The notes under the pieces: model-generated | What the model saw: the letters and a program-made list of their open reading frames with translations, nothing else | Told to the model about the DNA's origin: nothing | Database searches by the model: none | Shown: positions 43,348-54,142 of the stretch, piece after piece | Position numbering within the stretch: the first letter of the stretch is position 1 | Layout of the letters: each line of letters begins with the position of its first letter | Assembly (NCBI GenBank): GCA_019636815.1 | Contig: JAHBWT010000017.1 | Location: forward strand, 1-54,589 | Direction of reading: 5' to 3' | Origin: Nitrospira sp. | GTDB lineage: Bacteria > Nitrospirota > Nitrospiria > Nitrospirales > Nitrospiraceae | Length of the DNA: 54,589 nucleotides | Made by a program: the position numbers and the translations under genes

Positions 43348-44232
43348 TTAATACCCCAATTGCGTCAACGTCTGTTCATTCTCGCGCCAGGACTTCCTGA
43401 CCTTCACCCATAGTTCAAGAAATACTTTCATACCGAATAATCGTTCCATATCCACTCTTGCCTGAGTACCGATGGCTTTCAATCGCTCTCCCTGTTTTCC
43501 AATTAAGATCCCCTTTTGTGTGTCGCGTTCCACCAGGATCGACGCCTTTATTTTAGCCAGCTTCCCCTGCTCAACGAACGCATCGATCTCGACGGCTACG
43601 GCATGTGGAACCTCTTCCTCGGTTTCTTGCAACACCTTCTCCCGAATCATTTCAGCCGCCAGCGTCCTCATGGTCTGGTCGGTGACAACATCGTCGTCGT
43701 AAGCACCGTCTCCCGAAGGAAGGTACGGCACGGTGACAGCCAGTAACCGGTCGACATTGTCATCTTTCAGTGCCGAAACCGGCACAATCTCAGTCCAGGC
43801 GAAGAGCTTGCCGTAACGATCAAGGACCGGGAGCAGCTTATGTCTATTCACGAGATCAATTTTTGTCACGACAAGGATCACCGGTCTGGTCCGTTTCACC
43901 AGAGCCTCCTTCACATGCTTGATGGCCGCCATATCTCCTGGCCCCGGCATGCTTGTCGCCTCCACGAGCATATAGAGGAGATCGGCTTCTTCCAACGTCT
44001 CGACGGCAGTTCGCACCATCCGCCGGTTCAGTAAGTGCTCAGCTTTATGCAGACCTGGTGTATCGAGAAACGCGATTTGCGCCCCCTCGACATGCACGAG
44101 GCCCATGATTCTGGTCCTCGTGGTCTGCGGCTTATTCGACACGATCGAAATCTTCTCGCCCAACAAATGATTGAGCAGCGTCGACTTTCCCACATTGGAC
44201 CGTCCGATGATGGCAACTGTTCCGAACTTCAT
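43348..44232 (-). CDS. era: GTPase Era
   Basis: A 294-aa ribosome-assembly GTPase. G1 is GRSNVGKSTLLNHLLG near residue 10, G3 is DTPGLH near 57, G4 is TKID near 123, and the C-terminal KH domain has GILIGKQGERLKAIGTQAR. It binds the 3' end of 16S rRNA during 30S maturation. The ATG overlaps the stop of the ftsB-like gene by 4 bases (ATGA), so the two are translationally coupled. Confidence 0.95.
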   Translation of the reverse strand: MKFGTVAIIGRSNVGKSTLLNHLLGEKISIVSNKPQTTRTRIMGLVHVEGAQIAFLDTPGLHKAEHLLNRRMVRTAVETLEEADLLYMLVEATSMPGPGDMAAIKHVKEALVKRTRPVILVVTKIDLVNRHKLLPVLDRYGKLFAWTEIVPVSALKDDNVDRLLAVTVPYLPSGDGAYDDDVVTDQTMRTLAAEMIREKVLQETEEEVPHAVAVEIDAFVEQGKLAKIKASILVERDTQKGILIGKQGERLKAIGTQARVDMERLFGMKVFLELWVKVRKSWRENEQTLTQLGY

Positions 44233-44588
44233 GGTCTCGAGAAAGACTCCCGTTTCTTCTCCGAACCTGGGACCAGCTGATACACCGTCTCTCCCTTCCG
44301 CACATAGCCCAATTGCTCCCGAGCCAGCTGTTCAATCTTGGTTGGGTCGTGCTGCAAGCGGTTGATATCCTGCTGCAGCTCGACGTTTTCCCTACGCAAG
44401 GTCGACAGTTCTTGCTCCAAACTCCTGGCCTGCTCACGCATGGATAAGTACCGCGTGAGACCCATTTCTCCTGAAAACAACGCCACCAATAGCCAGACAC
44501 AACCGGCGACACCGCCCACTTGCGCGACGGTGACAACACGACGCTGCCATTCCAGCCACTGACGGCCGCGATTCCGCTTGATGATCAT
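44229..44588 (-). CDS. FtsB/DivIC-like septum formation initiator
   Basis: A 119-aa bitopic inner-membrane protein. Residues 19-41 form one membrane segment (VVTVAQVGGVAGCVWLLVALFSG), followed by a coiled coil (REQARSLEQELSTLRRENVELQQDINRL) and the typical end EQLAREQLGYVRKGETVYQLV. The family joins FtsL and FtsQ in the divisome. It lies 27 bases downstream of eno, the usual eno–ftsB neighbourhood, which supports the call. Confidence 0.88.
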   Translation of the reverse strand: MIIKRNRGRQWLEWQRRVVTVAQVGGVAGCVWLLVALFSGEMGLTRYLSMREQARSLEQELSTLRRENVELQQDINRLQHDPTKIEQLAREQLGYVRKGETVYQLVPGSEKKRESFSRP

Positions 44589-44615
44589 CCGTCAATCCAT
44601 CGATTTCGAAAGCAA

Positions 44616-45908
<1,293 letters not shown>

Positions 45909-45972
45909 TCACCTTCCTATTTCAAATTTCAAAGCGATTGAACAGCTCAACCTAAAGCCTCTTCGATGTCAC

Positions 45973-46096
45973 GATAGGGAATGACCAGGTGGATTCCCAT
46001 TGCGCGCATGCAACGAGCACAGCCCATTGCAATATCATTCGATAGATCTTCGTGCGCGTTGCGCGAGCACAGGAGTCTACCTGGTCGTTCCCGATC
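45973..46096. repeat. Long imperfect inverted repeat between gatB and eno
   Basis: Two 25-base arms (45973-45997 and 46072-46096) flank a 74-base interior. As plus-strand RNA they pair at 24 of 25 positions: 21 Watson–Crick, three G·U and one A·G mismatch. As minus-strand RNA the same sites give 21 pairs and four mismatches. The G·U bias suggests selection for a plus-strand RNA structure, or a small palindromic mobile element. The right arm starts 5 bases after the gatB stop, so a gatB terminator role is also possible. The interior contains further GC-rich half-palindromes and a direct CGAGCACAG repeat. Confidence 0.6.
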
Positions 46097-46101
46097 CCTC
46101 G

Positions 46102-47529
46102 TTATCCCAACCTCTTCCTCAACAACTCATTCACCTTTCCTGGATTGGCCTTGCCTCCGCTCGCCTTCATAACCTGCCCCACGAGAAAACCCAGGACTTG
46201 TTGTTTGCCTTCCTTGAACTGCGCGACCTGTGCCGGACTCTTCGCCAACACCTCGTCGATAACTTTTCCCAGCGCCCCTTCATCAGAGACCTGCGTCAGG
46301 CCCTTCTCCTGCACGATATGTTCTGGCGCCTTTCCACTCCTGTACAGTTCCGGGAATATCTCACGGGCGACTTTTAAACTGATCGTACCCGTGTCTACCA
46401 TCTGCATGAGACTGACAAGTCGCTCAGGGCTCACAGGCGAAACCGCGATATCTGTACCGGAGTTGTTCAACTCTCTCGTCAACTCCCCCATCACCCAGTT
46501 GCTCACTGTCTTTGGATGGTTGAACTGCGTGACGCATGATTCAAAATACTCCGCCATCGCCCTCGATGCCGTCAGAACCCCTGCATCGTACTCCGGCAGT
46601 CCATATGCCTCGACGAATCGACGCATGCGCACAGCCGGCAATTCGGGCAACGACGATCTCCACGCTTCAATCCATGCCTGTTCCAACTTCAATGGCACGA
46701 GATCGGGGTCCGGGAAATACCGATAGTCATGGGCTTCCTCTTTGGACCGCATGACCGCCGTTTCACCCCGCTCGATGCTCCACAACCTCGTTTCCTGGCG
46801 AATTGTGCCTCCCTCATTCAGAACTTGAGTCTGCCGCTTGATCTCATAGTCGATCGCATCTTTCACATACTTGAAAGAGTTAATGTTCTTCAGCTCGACT
46901 TTTGTTCCGAACTCCGTTTGCCCAATCGGACGGAGTGACAGGTTGGGCTCGCACCGAAAACTTCCCTCTTCCATATTGCCGTCACAGACCTCAAGGTACA
47001 TCAAGATGTCCCGCAGACCCTTGAGATACGACACGACCTCATCGGCCGACCTCATGTCGGGTTCCGTGACAATCTCCAATAGCGGGGTGCCTGCACGATT
47101 CAAATCCACTCTGCTCCCACCGGTGCCGGTCTCATGAACGTTCTTCCCCGCATCCTCCTCGAGATGGGCTCGGCGTATGCGAACTCGCCTTGTCCCTTCA
47201 GCAACAACAACTTCAATCCACCCATGTTGGCAGATTGGAGACTCGTACTGGGAGATTTGGTAACCCTTCGGCAAATCAGGATAGAAGTAGTTCTTTCTGG
47301 CGAACTGGTTGCTCGCAGTAATGGCACAGTTCAACGCCAGCCCTGCTCGAACTGCCATTTCCACTGCCATCCGGTTGATGACAGGCAGGCTCCCAGGTAA
47401 ACCGAGACAAACCGGGCACGTCTGACTGTTGGCCGACAAACCGAACGTCGCGCCGCACCCGCAGAACATTTTGGACTTGGTCCGCAGCTGTGCGTGCACT
47501 TCGACCCCGATGACCGTTTCGTAGGTCAC
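46102..47529 (-). CDS. gatB: Aspartyl/glutamyl-tRNA amidotransferase subunit B
   Basis: A 475-aa GatB. The N-terminal cradle has the zinc-type [10 protein letters not shown] and [13 protein letters not shown] near 25-45; [38 protein letters not shown] and [14 protein letters not shown] are family signatures, and the C-terminal YqeY-like tail ends [16 protein letters not shown]. With GatA and GatC it amidates Glu-tRNA(Gln) or Asp-tRNA(Asn). The start is GTG and its GTGA overlaps the stop of the YtxH gene, which is an unusual partner in front of gatB. Confidence 0.95.
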   Translation of the reverse strand: MTYETVIGVEVHAQLRTKSKMFCGCGATFGLSANSQTCPVCLGLPGSLPVINRMAVEMAVRAGLALNCAITASNQFARKNYFYPDLPKGYQISQYESPICQHGWIEVVVAEGTRRVRIRRAHLEEDAGKNVHETGTGGSRVDLNRAGTPLLEIVTEPDMRSADEVVSYLKGLRDILMYLEVCDGNMEEGSFRCEPNLSLRPIGQTEFGTKVELKNINSFKYVKDAIDYEIKRQTQVLNEGGTIRQETRLWSIERGETAVMRSKEEAHDYRYFPDPDLVPLKLEQAWIEAWRSSLPELPAVRMRRFVEAYGLPEYDAGVLTASRAMAEYFESCVTQFNHPKTVSNWVMGELTRELNNSGTDIAVSPVSPERLVSLMQMVDTGTISLKVAREIFPELYRSGKAPEHIVQEKGLTQVSDEGALGKVIDEVLAKSPAQVAQFKEGKQQVLGFLVGQVMKASGGKANPGKVNELLRKRLG

Positions 47530-47849
47530 CCTCGTTCTCCCCCTTCGTCCTGGACACGGCCCCGCTCGCGTCTCATCGCTTCTCGCCCGGCATCGAATGC
47601 CTCCCGAAGGACCGATCGCTTCGCCTCAACAAAGTCTTTACCCTGATCGACAACGTCTTCAAAAGCCTCACCGGCTCGCCCGGCGAGGTCACGAAGATCG
47701 TTCTCCGCACGGCGCGCGTACCTCCGAAGCTGATCACGCGATTCATCGCCGGATTGTGGCGCCAGCAACAATGCGGCGACCGCGCCCATCGCCGCCCCGC
47801 TTAAGAATGCCAATAAGACCGCCGCTGATGTTCCTCGATCATCCGCCAT
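47526..47849 (-). CDS. YtxH-like membrane-anchored protein
   Basis: A 107-aa small protein. One N-terminal hydrophobic segment ([26 protein letters not shown]) is followed by a charged helical tail ([20 protein letters not shown]). This matches the YtxH family (general-stress-like, unknown role). The ATG at 47849 has GGAGG 8 bases upstream; it overlaps the end of the DUF948 gene by 11 bases. Confidence 0.8.
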   Translation of the reverse strand: MADDRGTSAAVLLAFLSGAAMGAVAALLLAPQSGDESRDQLRRYARRAENDLRDLAGRAGEAFEDVVDQGKDFVEAKRSVLREAFDAGREAMRRERGRVQDEGGERG

Positions 47850-48255
47850 TGTGTGTCCCTCCTTCATGTTTCATGCGTTCCCGCACGACGTGAGTTGCCG
47901 CTTTAAAACCTGCCACCATACTCGCGACATTGTTTAAGAGCGTCCCGCCCGACCCACGAACGACATTATGGACCTGTTGGACCGATTCACCGACCTCACC
48001 CACCGCATGTAGCAAGACCGCCGCATGCCCGATGCCATCGCGAGCCTGATTCGTCACATCGTTCAAATTCTGGCTCATCGATCGAAGTTCCGCCACGAGC
48101 CCCGGCACTTCGGCATTCAACTTCGAGAGCAGTTGCTCAGACTCGGCGACGGTTTTTTGGACCTGCATCAACACCGGTACCAAACACCCGACCAGCACGA
48201 CGAACGCGACAGCCACGAGCAACACGGCGATTTCAACGATTGTCATAGTCGGCAA
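47839..48255 (-). CDS. DUF948-family membrane protein
   Basis: A 138-aa protein with one N-terminal membrane segment (IVEIAVLLVAVAFVVLVGCLVPVLMQVQ) and then a long helical, coiled-coil-like part (SEQLLSKLNAEVPGLVAELRSMSQNLNDV). This is the DUF948 layout, often next to YtxH. The pair is thought to be cell-envelope related but has no established function. It lies 58 bases downstream of gatA. Confidence 0.82.
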   Translation of the reverse strand: MPTMTIVEIAVLLVAVAFVVLVGCLVPVLMQVQKTVAESEQLLSKLNAEVPGLVAELRSMSQNLNDVTNQARDGIGHAAVLLHAVGEVGESVQQVHNVVRGSGGTLLNNVASMVAGFKAATHVVRERMKHEGGTHNGG

Positions 48256-48313
48256 TCCTCCTGCTCTCCCATCCCCTTGCTCCCATTCTTTCCCGTATCA
48301 CGCACTCCGCCTC

Positions 48314-49780
48314 CTACCGTATCATGGGCTTTTTCTGATGCCATTGCGTTGACTGCTCATAGGCATGCGCAGCCCGCAGCACGGTTTCTTCCTCGAACGC
48401 CCGCCCGATCAACTGCAATCCGATCGGTAGGCCTGCTTTACTGAACCCGCAGGGCAGCGAGATCGCCGGCAGTCCCGCCAGATTGACTGAAATCGTAAAA
48501 ATATCGGACAAATACATCTGCAATGGATCTTCGCTCTTTTCTCCGAGCTTGAACGCCGGCGTCGGTGTCGTCGGAGTGACGATGACATCGACTTCTTTGA
48601 AAGCGGCTTCAAAATCCTGACAGACTAACGTTCGTACGGCTTGGGCCTTCCCATAGTACGCATCGTAATACCCGGCGCTGAGCACGTATGTCCCCAGCAT
48701 GATCCGACGCTTCACCTCCGGTCCAAACCCCTCCTGCCTCGTCTTGATATACAAATCGAGCAGGTCTTTGGTTTCCTTCGCGCGAAACCCGAATTTCACC
48801 CCGTCGAAACGGGCAAGATTCGAGCTGGCTTCAGCCGTCGCAATCACGTAGTAGACCGCCACGGCAGCGTCAGTCCTCGGTAACCGAATCTCCTTCACTT
48901 CAGCACCAAGGTGCCTCAACTCCTCAATCGCAGACCGGATCGCATGGTCTACCTCCGGATCAAGCCCTTCGGTGAAAAACTCCACCGGCACGCCGACTCT
49001 CAAGCGTTTGAGGTCCTTCTTCTGCAGCGCCTTCATATAATCCGGCACAGGCCGATCGATCGACGTAGAATCCAGTGGATCATGCCCCGCGATGGCCCCG
49101 AGCAGAAATGCCGCATCGGATACGTTCCTCGTGATCGGCCCGATTTGATCCAACGAGGAGGCAAACGCCACCAGACCATATCGAGACACCCGCCCATAGG
49201 TTGGTTTCAATCCCACGACCCCGCAGAAAGCCGCGGGCTGCCTGATGGACCCCCCTGTATCTGAACCAAGGGCGGCAACGCATTCCTCCGCCGCAACCGC
49301 GGCCGCTGATCCTCCGCTTGATCCGCCCGGCACGCACCGCAGATTCCACGGATTCCGGCTGGGACCGAACGCGGAGTTTTCCGTCGAGGATCCCATCGCG
49401 AACTCGTCTAAGTTCGTCTTGCCCAACAAAATGTAGTCCTGCGCTCGTAACTTGCCGATGACCGAGGCATCGTAGGGCGGCACAAAATTCTGCAACATAC
49501 GAGAGCTGCACGTCGTGGGCACTCCGTCCGTGCAAATGTTGTCCTTGACGGCCAGAGGCATCCCGCTGAGCGGCATGGTCCTTCTCCAGCGCTTGAGTTT
49601 TCGATCCAAGACCTCAGCTTGTTCACACGCTGCTTCCCTTGCTTGAGTGACGAAGGCCCTCACCTTCGGCTCCACCTGGCCGATGCGAAGAGAATACGCC
49701 CGCACGATCTCCATCGCCGTGGCTTCTCCCGCCGTAAATTTTTGCTGAAGCCCGATGAGGGTTAGATTATGAAGGGACAT
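48314..49780 (-). CDS. gatA: Aspartyl/glutamyl-tRNA amidotransferase subunit A
   Basis: A 488-aa amidase-signature enzyme. The catalytic Ser–cis-Ser–Lys triad is visible: the lysine in [12 protein letters not shown] near 80, [12 protein letters not shown] near 155 and [21 protein letters not shown] near 178 with the second serine. It hydrolyses glutamine and channels ammonia to GatB. I chose the ATG at 49780, which matches family length; 13 further in-frame residues reach 49819 without homology. The panD gene lies 74 bases upstream, between gatC and gatA. Confidence 0.95.
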   Translation of the reverse strand: MSLHNLTLIGLQQKFTAGEATAMEIVRAYSLRIGQVEPKVRAFVTQAREAACEQAEVLDRKLKRWRRTMPLSGMPLAVKDNICTDGVPTTCSSRMLQNFVPPYDASVIGKLRAQDYILLGKTNLDEFAMGSSTENSAFGPSRNPWNLRCVPGGSSGGSAAAVAAEECVAALGSDTGGSIRQPAAFCGVVGLKPTYGRVSRYGLVAFASSLDQIGPITRNVSDAAFLLGAIAGHDPLDSTSIDRPVPDYMKALQKKDLKRLRVGVPVEFFTEGLDPEVDHAIRSAIEELRHLGAEVKEIRLPRTDAAVAVYYVIATAEASSNLARFDGVKFGFRAKETKDLLDLYIKTRQEGFGPEVKRRIMLGTYVLSAGYYDAYYGKAQAVRTLVCQDFEAAFKEVDVIVTPTTPTPAFKLGEKSEDPLQMYLSDIFTISVNLAGLPAISLPCGFSKAGLPIGLQLIGRAFEEETVLRAAHAYEQSTQWHQKKPMIR

Positions 49781-49854
49781 GGATGGCTCGCTCTCGACAC
49801 ATGCGGTGAGCGTGGGCAAAATGAACGATCAACCGCCTTGCTCGGTCCGGTCTG

Positions 49855-50211
49855 TCAATTCACTGTCACGATCCGGTTTTTTCCATCTACTCGGACGATC
49901 CTCGGTGCGTGCTTCTTGATCTCTTCTTCTCCGTAATACTCGTAACAGAAGATGATGATTTGGTCTCCAACCGCTGCTTTCCGCGCCGTCGGTCCGTTCA
50001 GAATGATCTCTCCCTTCCCTCGAGAGCCGTTGATCGCATAGGTCATAAAGCGTTCTCCGTTATTCAAATTTGAACAGATAATGGCTTCGTATGGAAGAAT
50101 GCCGGCCGCCTCCATCAGGTCTTGATCGATCGTCAAGCTTCCCTCGTACTCCAGATGGGCGCCCGTAACAGTTGCGCGGTGAATTTTCGAACGTAGCATT
50201 TGTCGGAACAT
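49855..50211 (-). CDS. panD: Aspartate 1-decarboxylase (pyruvoyl enzyme)
   Basis: A 118-aa proenzyme. The self-cleavage site G24-S25 in EGSLTID creates the pyruvoyl group; the surroundings (MLRSKIHRATVTGAHLEYEG and SNLNNGERFMTYAI) are conserved. It makes beta-alanine for pantothenate and CoA. Its place between gatC and gatA is not metabolic in any obvious way. Shine-Dalgarno is weak. No other pantothenate gene is in the window. Confidence 0.95.
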   Translation of the reverse strand: MFRQMLRSKIHRATVTGAHLEYEGSLTIDQDLMEAAGILPYEAIICSNLNNGERFMTYAINGSRGKGEIILNGPTARKAAVGDQIIIFCYEYYGEEEIKKHAPRIVRVDGKNRIVTVN

Positions 50212-50284
50212 CGATACTTTTCGTCATTCGCCAAACTTCGCTCAGCTTTCGCAGGCTTCCATTCAGAAGACAATCGTTTGACGG

Positions 50285-50578
50285 TTAACGCTCCTCTAAA
50301 ATTTTAGGTACAACGAACCCGTCTGCTTCGCGCTCCGGCGCGTTCGCCAGAGCCTTATCCGAAGGCAGTGACGGGCGTATAACATCGTCGCGAAAGACAT
50401 TCACTTGACCCATGACGGTCGTGGTCGGCTCGACCTCCGTCGTATCATACTGATTCAACCTGTCGACGTGCGTAAGAATCTGACTCAATTGTTTGGCAAA
50501 CGCGCCCTTCTCAGACGTCGTCACGGCCAATCGTGCCAACTGCGCCACCTTCTCAACATCTTGTTGTGTGATTTCCAT
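50285..50578 (-). CDS. gatC: Aspartyl/glutamyl-tRNA amidotransferase subunit C
   Basis: A 97-aa GatC. It begins MEITQQDVEKVAQLARLAVT, the family signature, and its C-terminal stretch LNQYDTTEVEPTTTVMGQVNVFRDDVIRPS fits between GatA and GatB in the complex. The ATG at 50578 follows AGGGG by 5 bases; a GTG two codons earlier would overlap that site. It heads the gatC–panD–gatA–DUF948–ytxH–gatB series, all in one direction with short gaps. Confidence 0.92.
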   Translation of the reverse strand: MEITQQDVEKVAQLARLAVTTSEKGAFAKQLSQILTHVDRLNQYDTTEVEPTTTVMGQVNVFRDDVIRPSLPSDKALANAPEREADGFVVPKILEER

Positions 50579-50606
50579 CGCCACCCCTTCGCAAGCCCGC
50601 TGGCTC

Positions 50607-52436
50607 CTATTCGACAGTGACGCTTTTCGCGAGGTTCCGCGGTTGATCCACGTCCGCTCCTCGAAGCACCGCGATATGATAGGCCAAGAGCTGAAGCGGA
50701 ATCGTAAACAGAATCGGAGAAATCAATGCATGGGTGTCTGGAACGGTGAACACCGCATCCGCGATCTTGCCGAGTTCTCGCTCGCCTTCGGCCACAAGCG
50801 CGATCACCGGAGCACGGCGCGCTTTCACTTCCATCAGATTACTGACCGTTTTGTCGTAGAGCCGATCCCGAGGCGCCAACACCACCACCGGCATGTCTCT
50901 GTCGATCAGCGCGATTGGCCCATGCTTCATTTCGCCCGCCGCATAGCCTTCCGCATGAATATAGGAGATTTCCTTCAGCTTCAGCGACCCTTCCAGCGCA
51001 ATGGGATAATTGATACCGCGCCCCAAGAACAGAAAGTTCCGCTTCTTGTAATAACGCTTGGCAATCGCCACGATTTCAGCCTCTCGCTGCAGCACACTCT
51101 CCACCAATACCGGGAGACGGACCAACCGGTCCAGCCAGGCCTTGCCGTCAGCCTCTTTCATCACATTACGAACTCGCGCAAAATGCAAGACCAATAAATA
51201 GAGTGCGGTCAGTTGCGCCGTGAAGGCTTTGGTCGAGGCAACGCCGATTTCAGGGCCACAATGAGTGTACAGCACTCCGTCCGATTCACGCGCCAATGTG
51301 CTCCCCACGACGTTGACAATGGAGACGACGCGCGCACCCTTCCCCTTCGCCTCCCGCGCGGCGGCCAACGTGTCGGCGGTCTCACCGGATTGAGAGATCG
51401 TGATGAACAAATCGTTCTTCCCGACAAGCGGATCGCGATACCGAAACTCGCTGCCGATGTCCACCTGCACGGGAGTGCGGACCATTTCTTCGAACAAATA
51501 CTTGCCCACCTGCCCCGCATGCCAGGACGTCCCGCAGGCGACGATCCAGATCCGTTCCATCGTCGCGAACTCAGCTGGAGTCAGGCCGATATCGGGCAGA
51601 TCAGCTTCACCGGTCTCATAGGAATACCGGCCGCGCATCGTATCGAGGATCGTCTGAGGTTGTTCGTGTATTTCTTTCAGCATGAAGTGGGGATAGCCGC
51701 TCTTCTCCACTGCCGACGCATCCCACGTGATGGTGGACGACTTGCGCGAAACTGCATACCCCTCGGCGTCGGTGAGGTCCACCCCATGCTGGGTCACAAC
51801 CGCAACGTCTCCCTCTTCAAGATAGGTCACTTCTCTTGTGTGCGTGAGCATCGCCATGACATCCGACGCAACATATGAGGCGTCTTGAGTTCGACCGACC
51901 ACTAAGGGACAACCCGATCGTGCAGCGATCAATGTGCCGGGTTCCCGTTCCGAAATGACGGCCAGCGCGTAACTCCCTCGTACATCTTTCGTGGCCAATC
52001 GAACAGCCTCGGCCAGTGGGCTTCCTCGCTGAAGATACTTATCGATCAGATGCGCCACGACTTCGGTATCCGTTTCCGACTCGAACTTGTATCCGTCTTT
52101 TCCCAGCTGTTGTTTCAGCTGCTGATAGTTTTCAATAATTCCATTGTGAACCAACACGCAACCTTTGGACCGATGGGGATGGGCATTCTGTTCCGAAGGC
52201 TTTCCATGCGTCGCCCAACGCGTGTGACCGATACCGACCGTTCCTTTCAGCTCGTTGGCCTTGAGCGAGTTTTGAAGATTAATCAGCTTCCCCACACTCC
52301 GCCTGACGGCAATCTTCTCGCCCTGCAGAACGGCGACGCCCGATGAATCGTACCCGCGGTATTCCAACTTCGCCAGACCTCCGATAAGGATCGGCACAGC
52401 CTCCTGATTACCGACATATCCGATAATTCCACACAT
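50607..52436 (-). CDS. glmS: Glucosamine-6-phosphate synthase (isomerising)
   Basis: A 609-aa glutamine-dependent enzyme that makes glucosamine-6-phosphate from fructose-6-phosphate, the first step to UDP-GlcNAc. C2 (MCGIIGYVG) is the glutaminase nucleophile; GHTRWATHGKPSEQNAHPH is in the first domain. Two SIS domains follow (WIVACGTSWHAGQVGKYLFEE and ISQSGETADTLAAAREAKGKG; then FLGRGINYPIALEGSLKLKEISYIHAEGYAAGEMKHGPIALI), ending with the active-site tail DQPRNLAKSVTVE. I saw no ribozyme in the 63-base gap to glmU. The pairing with glmU is common. Confidence 0.97.
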   Translation of the reverse strand: MCGIIGYVGNQEAVPILIGGLAKLEYRGYDSSGVAVLQGEKIAVRRSVGKLINLQNSLKANELKGTVGIGHTRWATHGKPSEQNAHPHRSKGCVLVHNGIIENYQQLKQQLGKDGYKFESETDTEVVAHLIDKYLQRGSPLAEAVRLATKDVRGSYALAVISEREPGTLIAARSGCPLVVGRTQDASYVASDVMAMLTHTREVTYLEEGDVAVVTQHGVDLTDAEGYAVSRKSSTITWDASAVEKSGYPHFMLKEIHEQPQTILDTMRGRYSYETGEADLPDIGLTPAEFATMERIWIVACGTSWHAGQVGKYLFEEMVRTPVQVDIGSEFRYRDPLVGKNDLFITISQSGETADTLAAAREAKGKGARVVSIVNVVGSTLARESDGVLYTHCGPEIGVASTKAFTAQLTALYLLVLHFARVRNVMKEADGKAWLDRLVRLPVLVESVLQREAEIVAIAKRYYKKRNFLFLGRGINYPIALEGSLKLKEISYIHAEGYAAGEMKHGPIALIDRDMPVVVLAPRDRLYDKTVSNLMEVKARRAPVIALVAEGERELGKIADAVFTVPDTHALISPILFTIPLQLLAYHIAVLRGADVDQPRNLAKSVTVE

Positions 52437-52499
52437 GGCTTTTATCTCCGAGAGCAGATTGAACGGATAGGCGAACGGACGGACACCCAGCCGTCGTGC

Positions 52500-54092
52500 T
52501 CACCTTTTCGCTGACTTCGCGCGTCCCTTCTTCGTCCGGTGTAACGCTCTCTTGGCTGTCGTCTTCGAACTCTCGTCGACCCGTGCAGGCTTTTCATTGG
52601 GTGTACCGATAGCCAGCACGGCGCGCCGTTTGGCCACCCATCCGACTCGATTCATCTGCGCAACACGGGCGATCGCCAAGGAATCAGGCGGTACGTCCTG
52701 GGTGACCGTCGTTCCCGCCGCCACCACTGATCCATCTCCAACCATGACGGGTGCGATCAGCTGGGTGTCACTACCCAGAAATACGTTCTTGCCGATCACC
52801 GTTTGATGCTTGCGGACACCATCATAATTGCAGGTAATGGTGCCGGCCCCGATATTAACACCCTCTCCGATCGTGGCATCACCCAAATAGCTCAGGTGGT
52901 TGGCCTTTGCTCCTTCCCCTAATTCAGTTTTTTTCATCTCGACGAAATTGCCGACCTTCGCTTTCCGCCTTACCACGACACCCGGGCGAAGATGCACGAA
53001 TGGCCCGAGATGGGCGTCATCGTCGACTTGGGACTCACACAGAACAGACGAATCCAGAATTTCGACCCGATTGCCGATGACACAATCCGAAATGCGGACG
53101 CCGGAACGAATGGTGGTTCCCGCCCCAATCGCCGTTCTTCCTTCAAGGATCACGTTCGGATAGAGCACTGTGTCTTTCCCAATCGTCACTCCGGCATCAA
53201 GCCACACTGAGTCGGGATCTCGCATCGTGACTCCGGCATCAAGCCAGCGTTCTCTGATCTGCTGCCGGACAACCCGTTCGGCAGCCGCCAATTGGCGTCG
53301 CGTGTTGACCCCCAATCCTTCATCCGGGTCTTGAAGGGTCACCGCGTCGACACGCCGGCCTTGCGCCACGGCCATCCGCACGATATCGGTCAAGTAGAAT
53401 TCACCCTGCGCATTATCGGGCTTCAGCTTATCCAAGGCAGCGAAGAGAAAGTCTCCGGATACGACGTACGTACCCACGTTAATTTCCTTCGTCGCTCGTT
53501 CCGCTGGTGTCGCATCCCGATCTTCGACGATCTTGAGCACATCGGAGGAAGCGACATCACCGCAAACGCCGCTGGCCTCCGGACGAATAACGCGACCGTA
53601 CCCACGGGGATCGTCAAGTTTCGCGGTCAGGATGGTGACCGTCGCACTCTGTGACTGATGAACCCACAAGAGCTCGCGCACGGTCTGCTCCCTCAACAAC
53701 GGAGTATCGCCGTTAAGGATGAGATACTGTGTCGGCCTTGCCGCTTCCTCGGCGACAAATACGGAACGGCTTTGCATCACGGCATGGCCGGTCCCGAGCT
53801 GCTCCGCCTGTTCGACAATACTCAAAGACTCAGCTCCCGGTCTCCCTGCGACACCCGCTTCGATGACCTGCCGGACCCGGTCCGCCTGATGCCCAACCAC
53901 TACGGCAATGCGATGACCCGCCAGTCGCAAAGCCACATCGACCGCGTAGAGTACCATCGCCTGCCCCGCGACGTGATGCAGAACCTTCGTTTGGTTGGAG
54001 TTCATCCGCTTGCCCAGGCCGGCAGCCATCACAATGACCCCGAGGCCGGGAATAGGTGAGGAAGGCTTCTGGTGATTTGTTGCTTGCTTCAT
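52500..54092 (-). CDS. glmU: Bifunctional GlcN-1-P acetyltransferase / UDP-GlcNAc pyrophosphorylase
   Basis: A 530-aa two-domain enzyme. The uridyltransferase half starts VIVMAAGLGKRMNSNQTKVLHHVAGQ and has YLILNGDTPLL near 125. The C-terminal half is a left-handed beta-helix acetyltransferase (GDATIGEGVNIGAGTITCNYDGVRKHQTVIGKNVFLGSD). It makes UDP-GlcNAc, the precursor for peptidoglycan and for the WbpB/D/E sugar. It is about 70 residues longer than E. coli GlmU, mostly a Lys/Arg-rich tail (KRALHRTKKGRAKSAKR). The linker holds a 14-residue repeat, WLDAGVTMRDPDSV/WLDAGVTIGKDTVL, coded by nearly identical DNA. Confidence 0.96.
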   Translation of the reverse strand: MKQATNHQKPSSPIPGLGVIVMAAGLGKRMNSNQTKVLHHVAGQAMVLYAVDVALRLAGHRIAVVVGHQADRVRQVIEAGVAGRPGAESLSIVEQAEQLGTGHAVMQSRSVFVAEEAARPTQYLILNGDTPLLREQTVRELLWVHQSQSATVTILTAKLDDPRGYGRVIRPEASGVCGDVASSDVLKIVEDRDATPAERATKEINVGTYVVSGDFLFAALDKLKPDNAQGEFYLTDIVRMAVAQGRRVDAVTLQDPDEGLGVNTRRQLAAAERVVRQQIRERWLDAGVTMRDPDSVWLDAGVTIGKDTVLYPNVILEGRTAIGAGTTIRSGVRISDCVIGNRVEILDSSVLCESQVDDDAHLGPFVHLRPGVVVRRKAKVGNFVEMKKTELGEGAKANHLSYLGDATIGEGVNIGAGTITCNYDGVRKHQTVIGKNVFLGSDTQLIAPVMVGDGSVVAAGTTVTQDVPPDSLAIARVAQMNRVGWVAKRRAVLAIGTPNEKPARVDESSKTTAKRALHRTKKGRAKSAKR

Positions 54093-54142
54093 GTCAAACT
54101 CCGGAAATGAGACTGTCTTGGCGAAAGCGTTACGACACTCAA

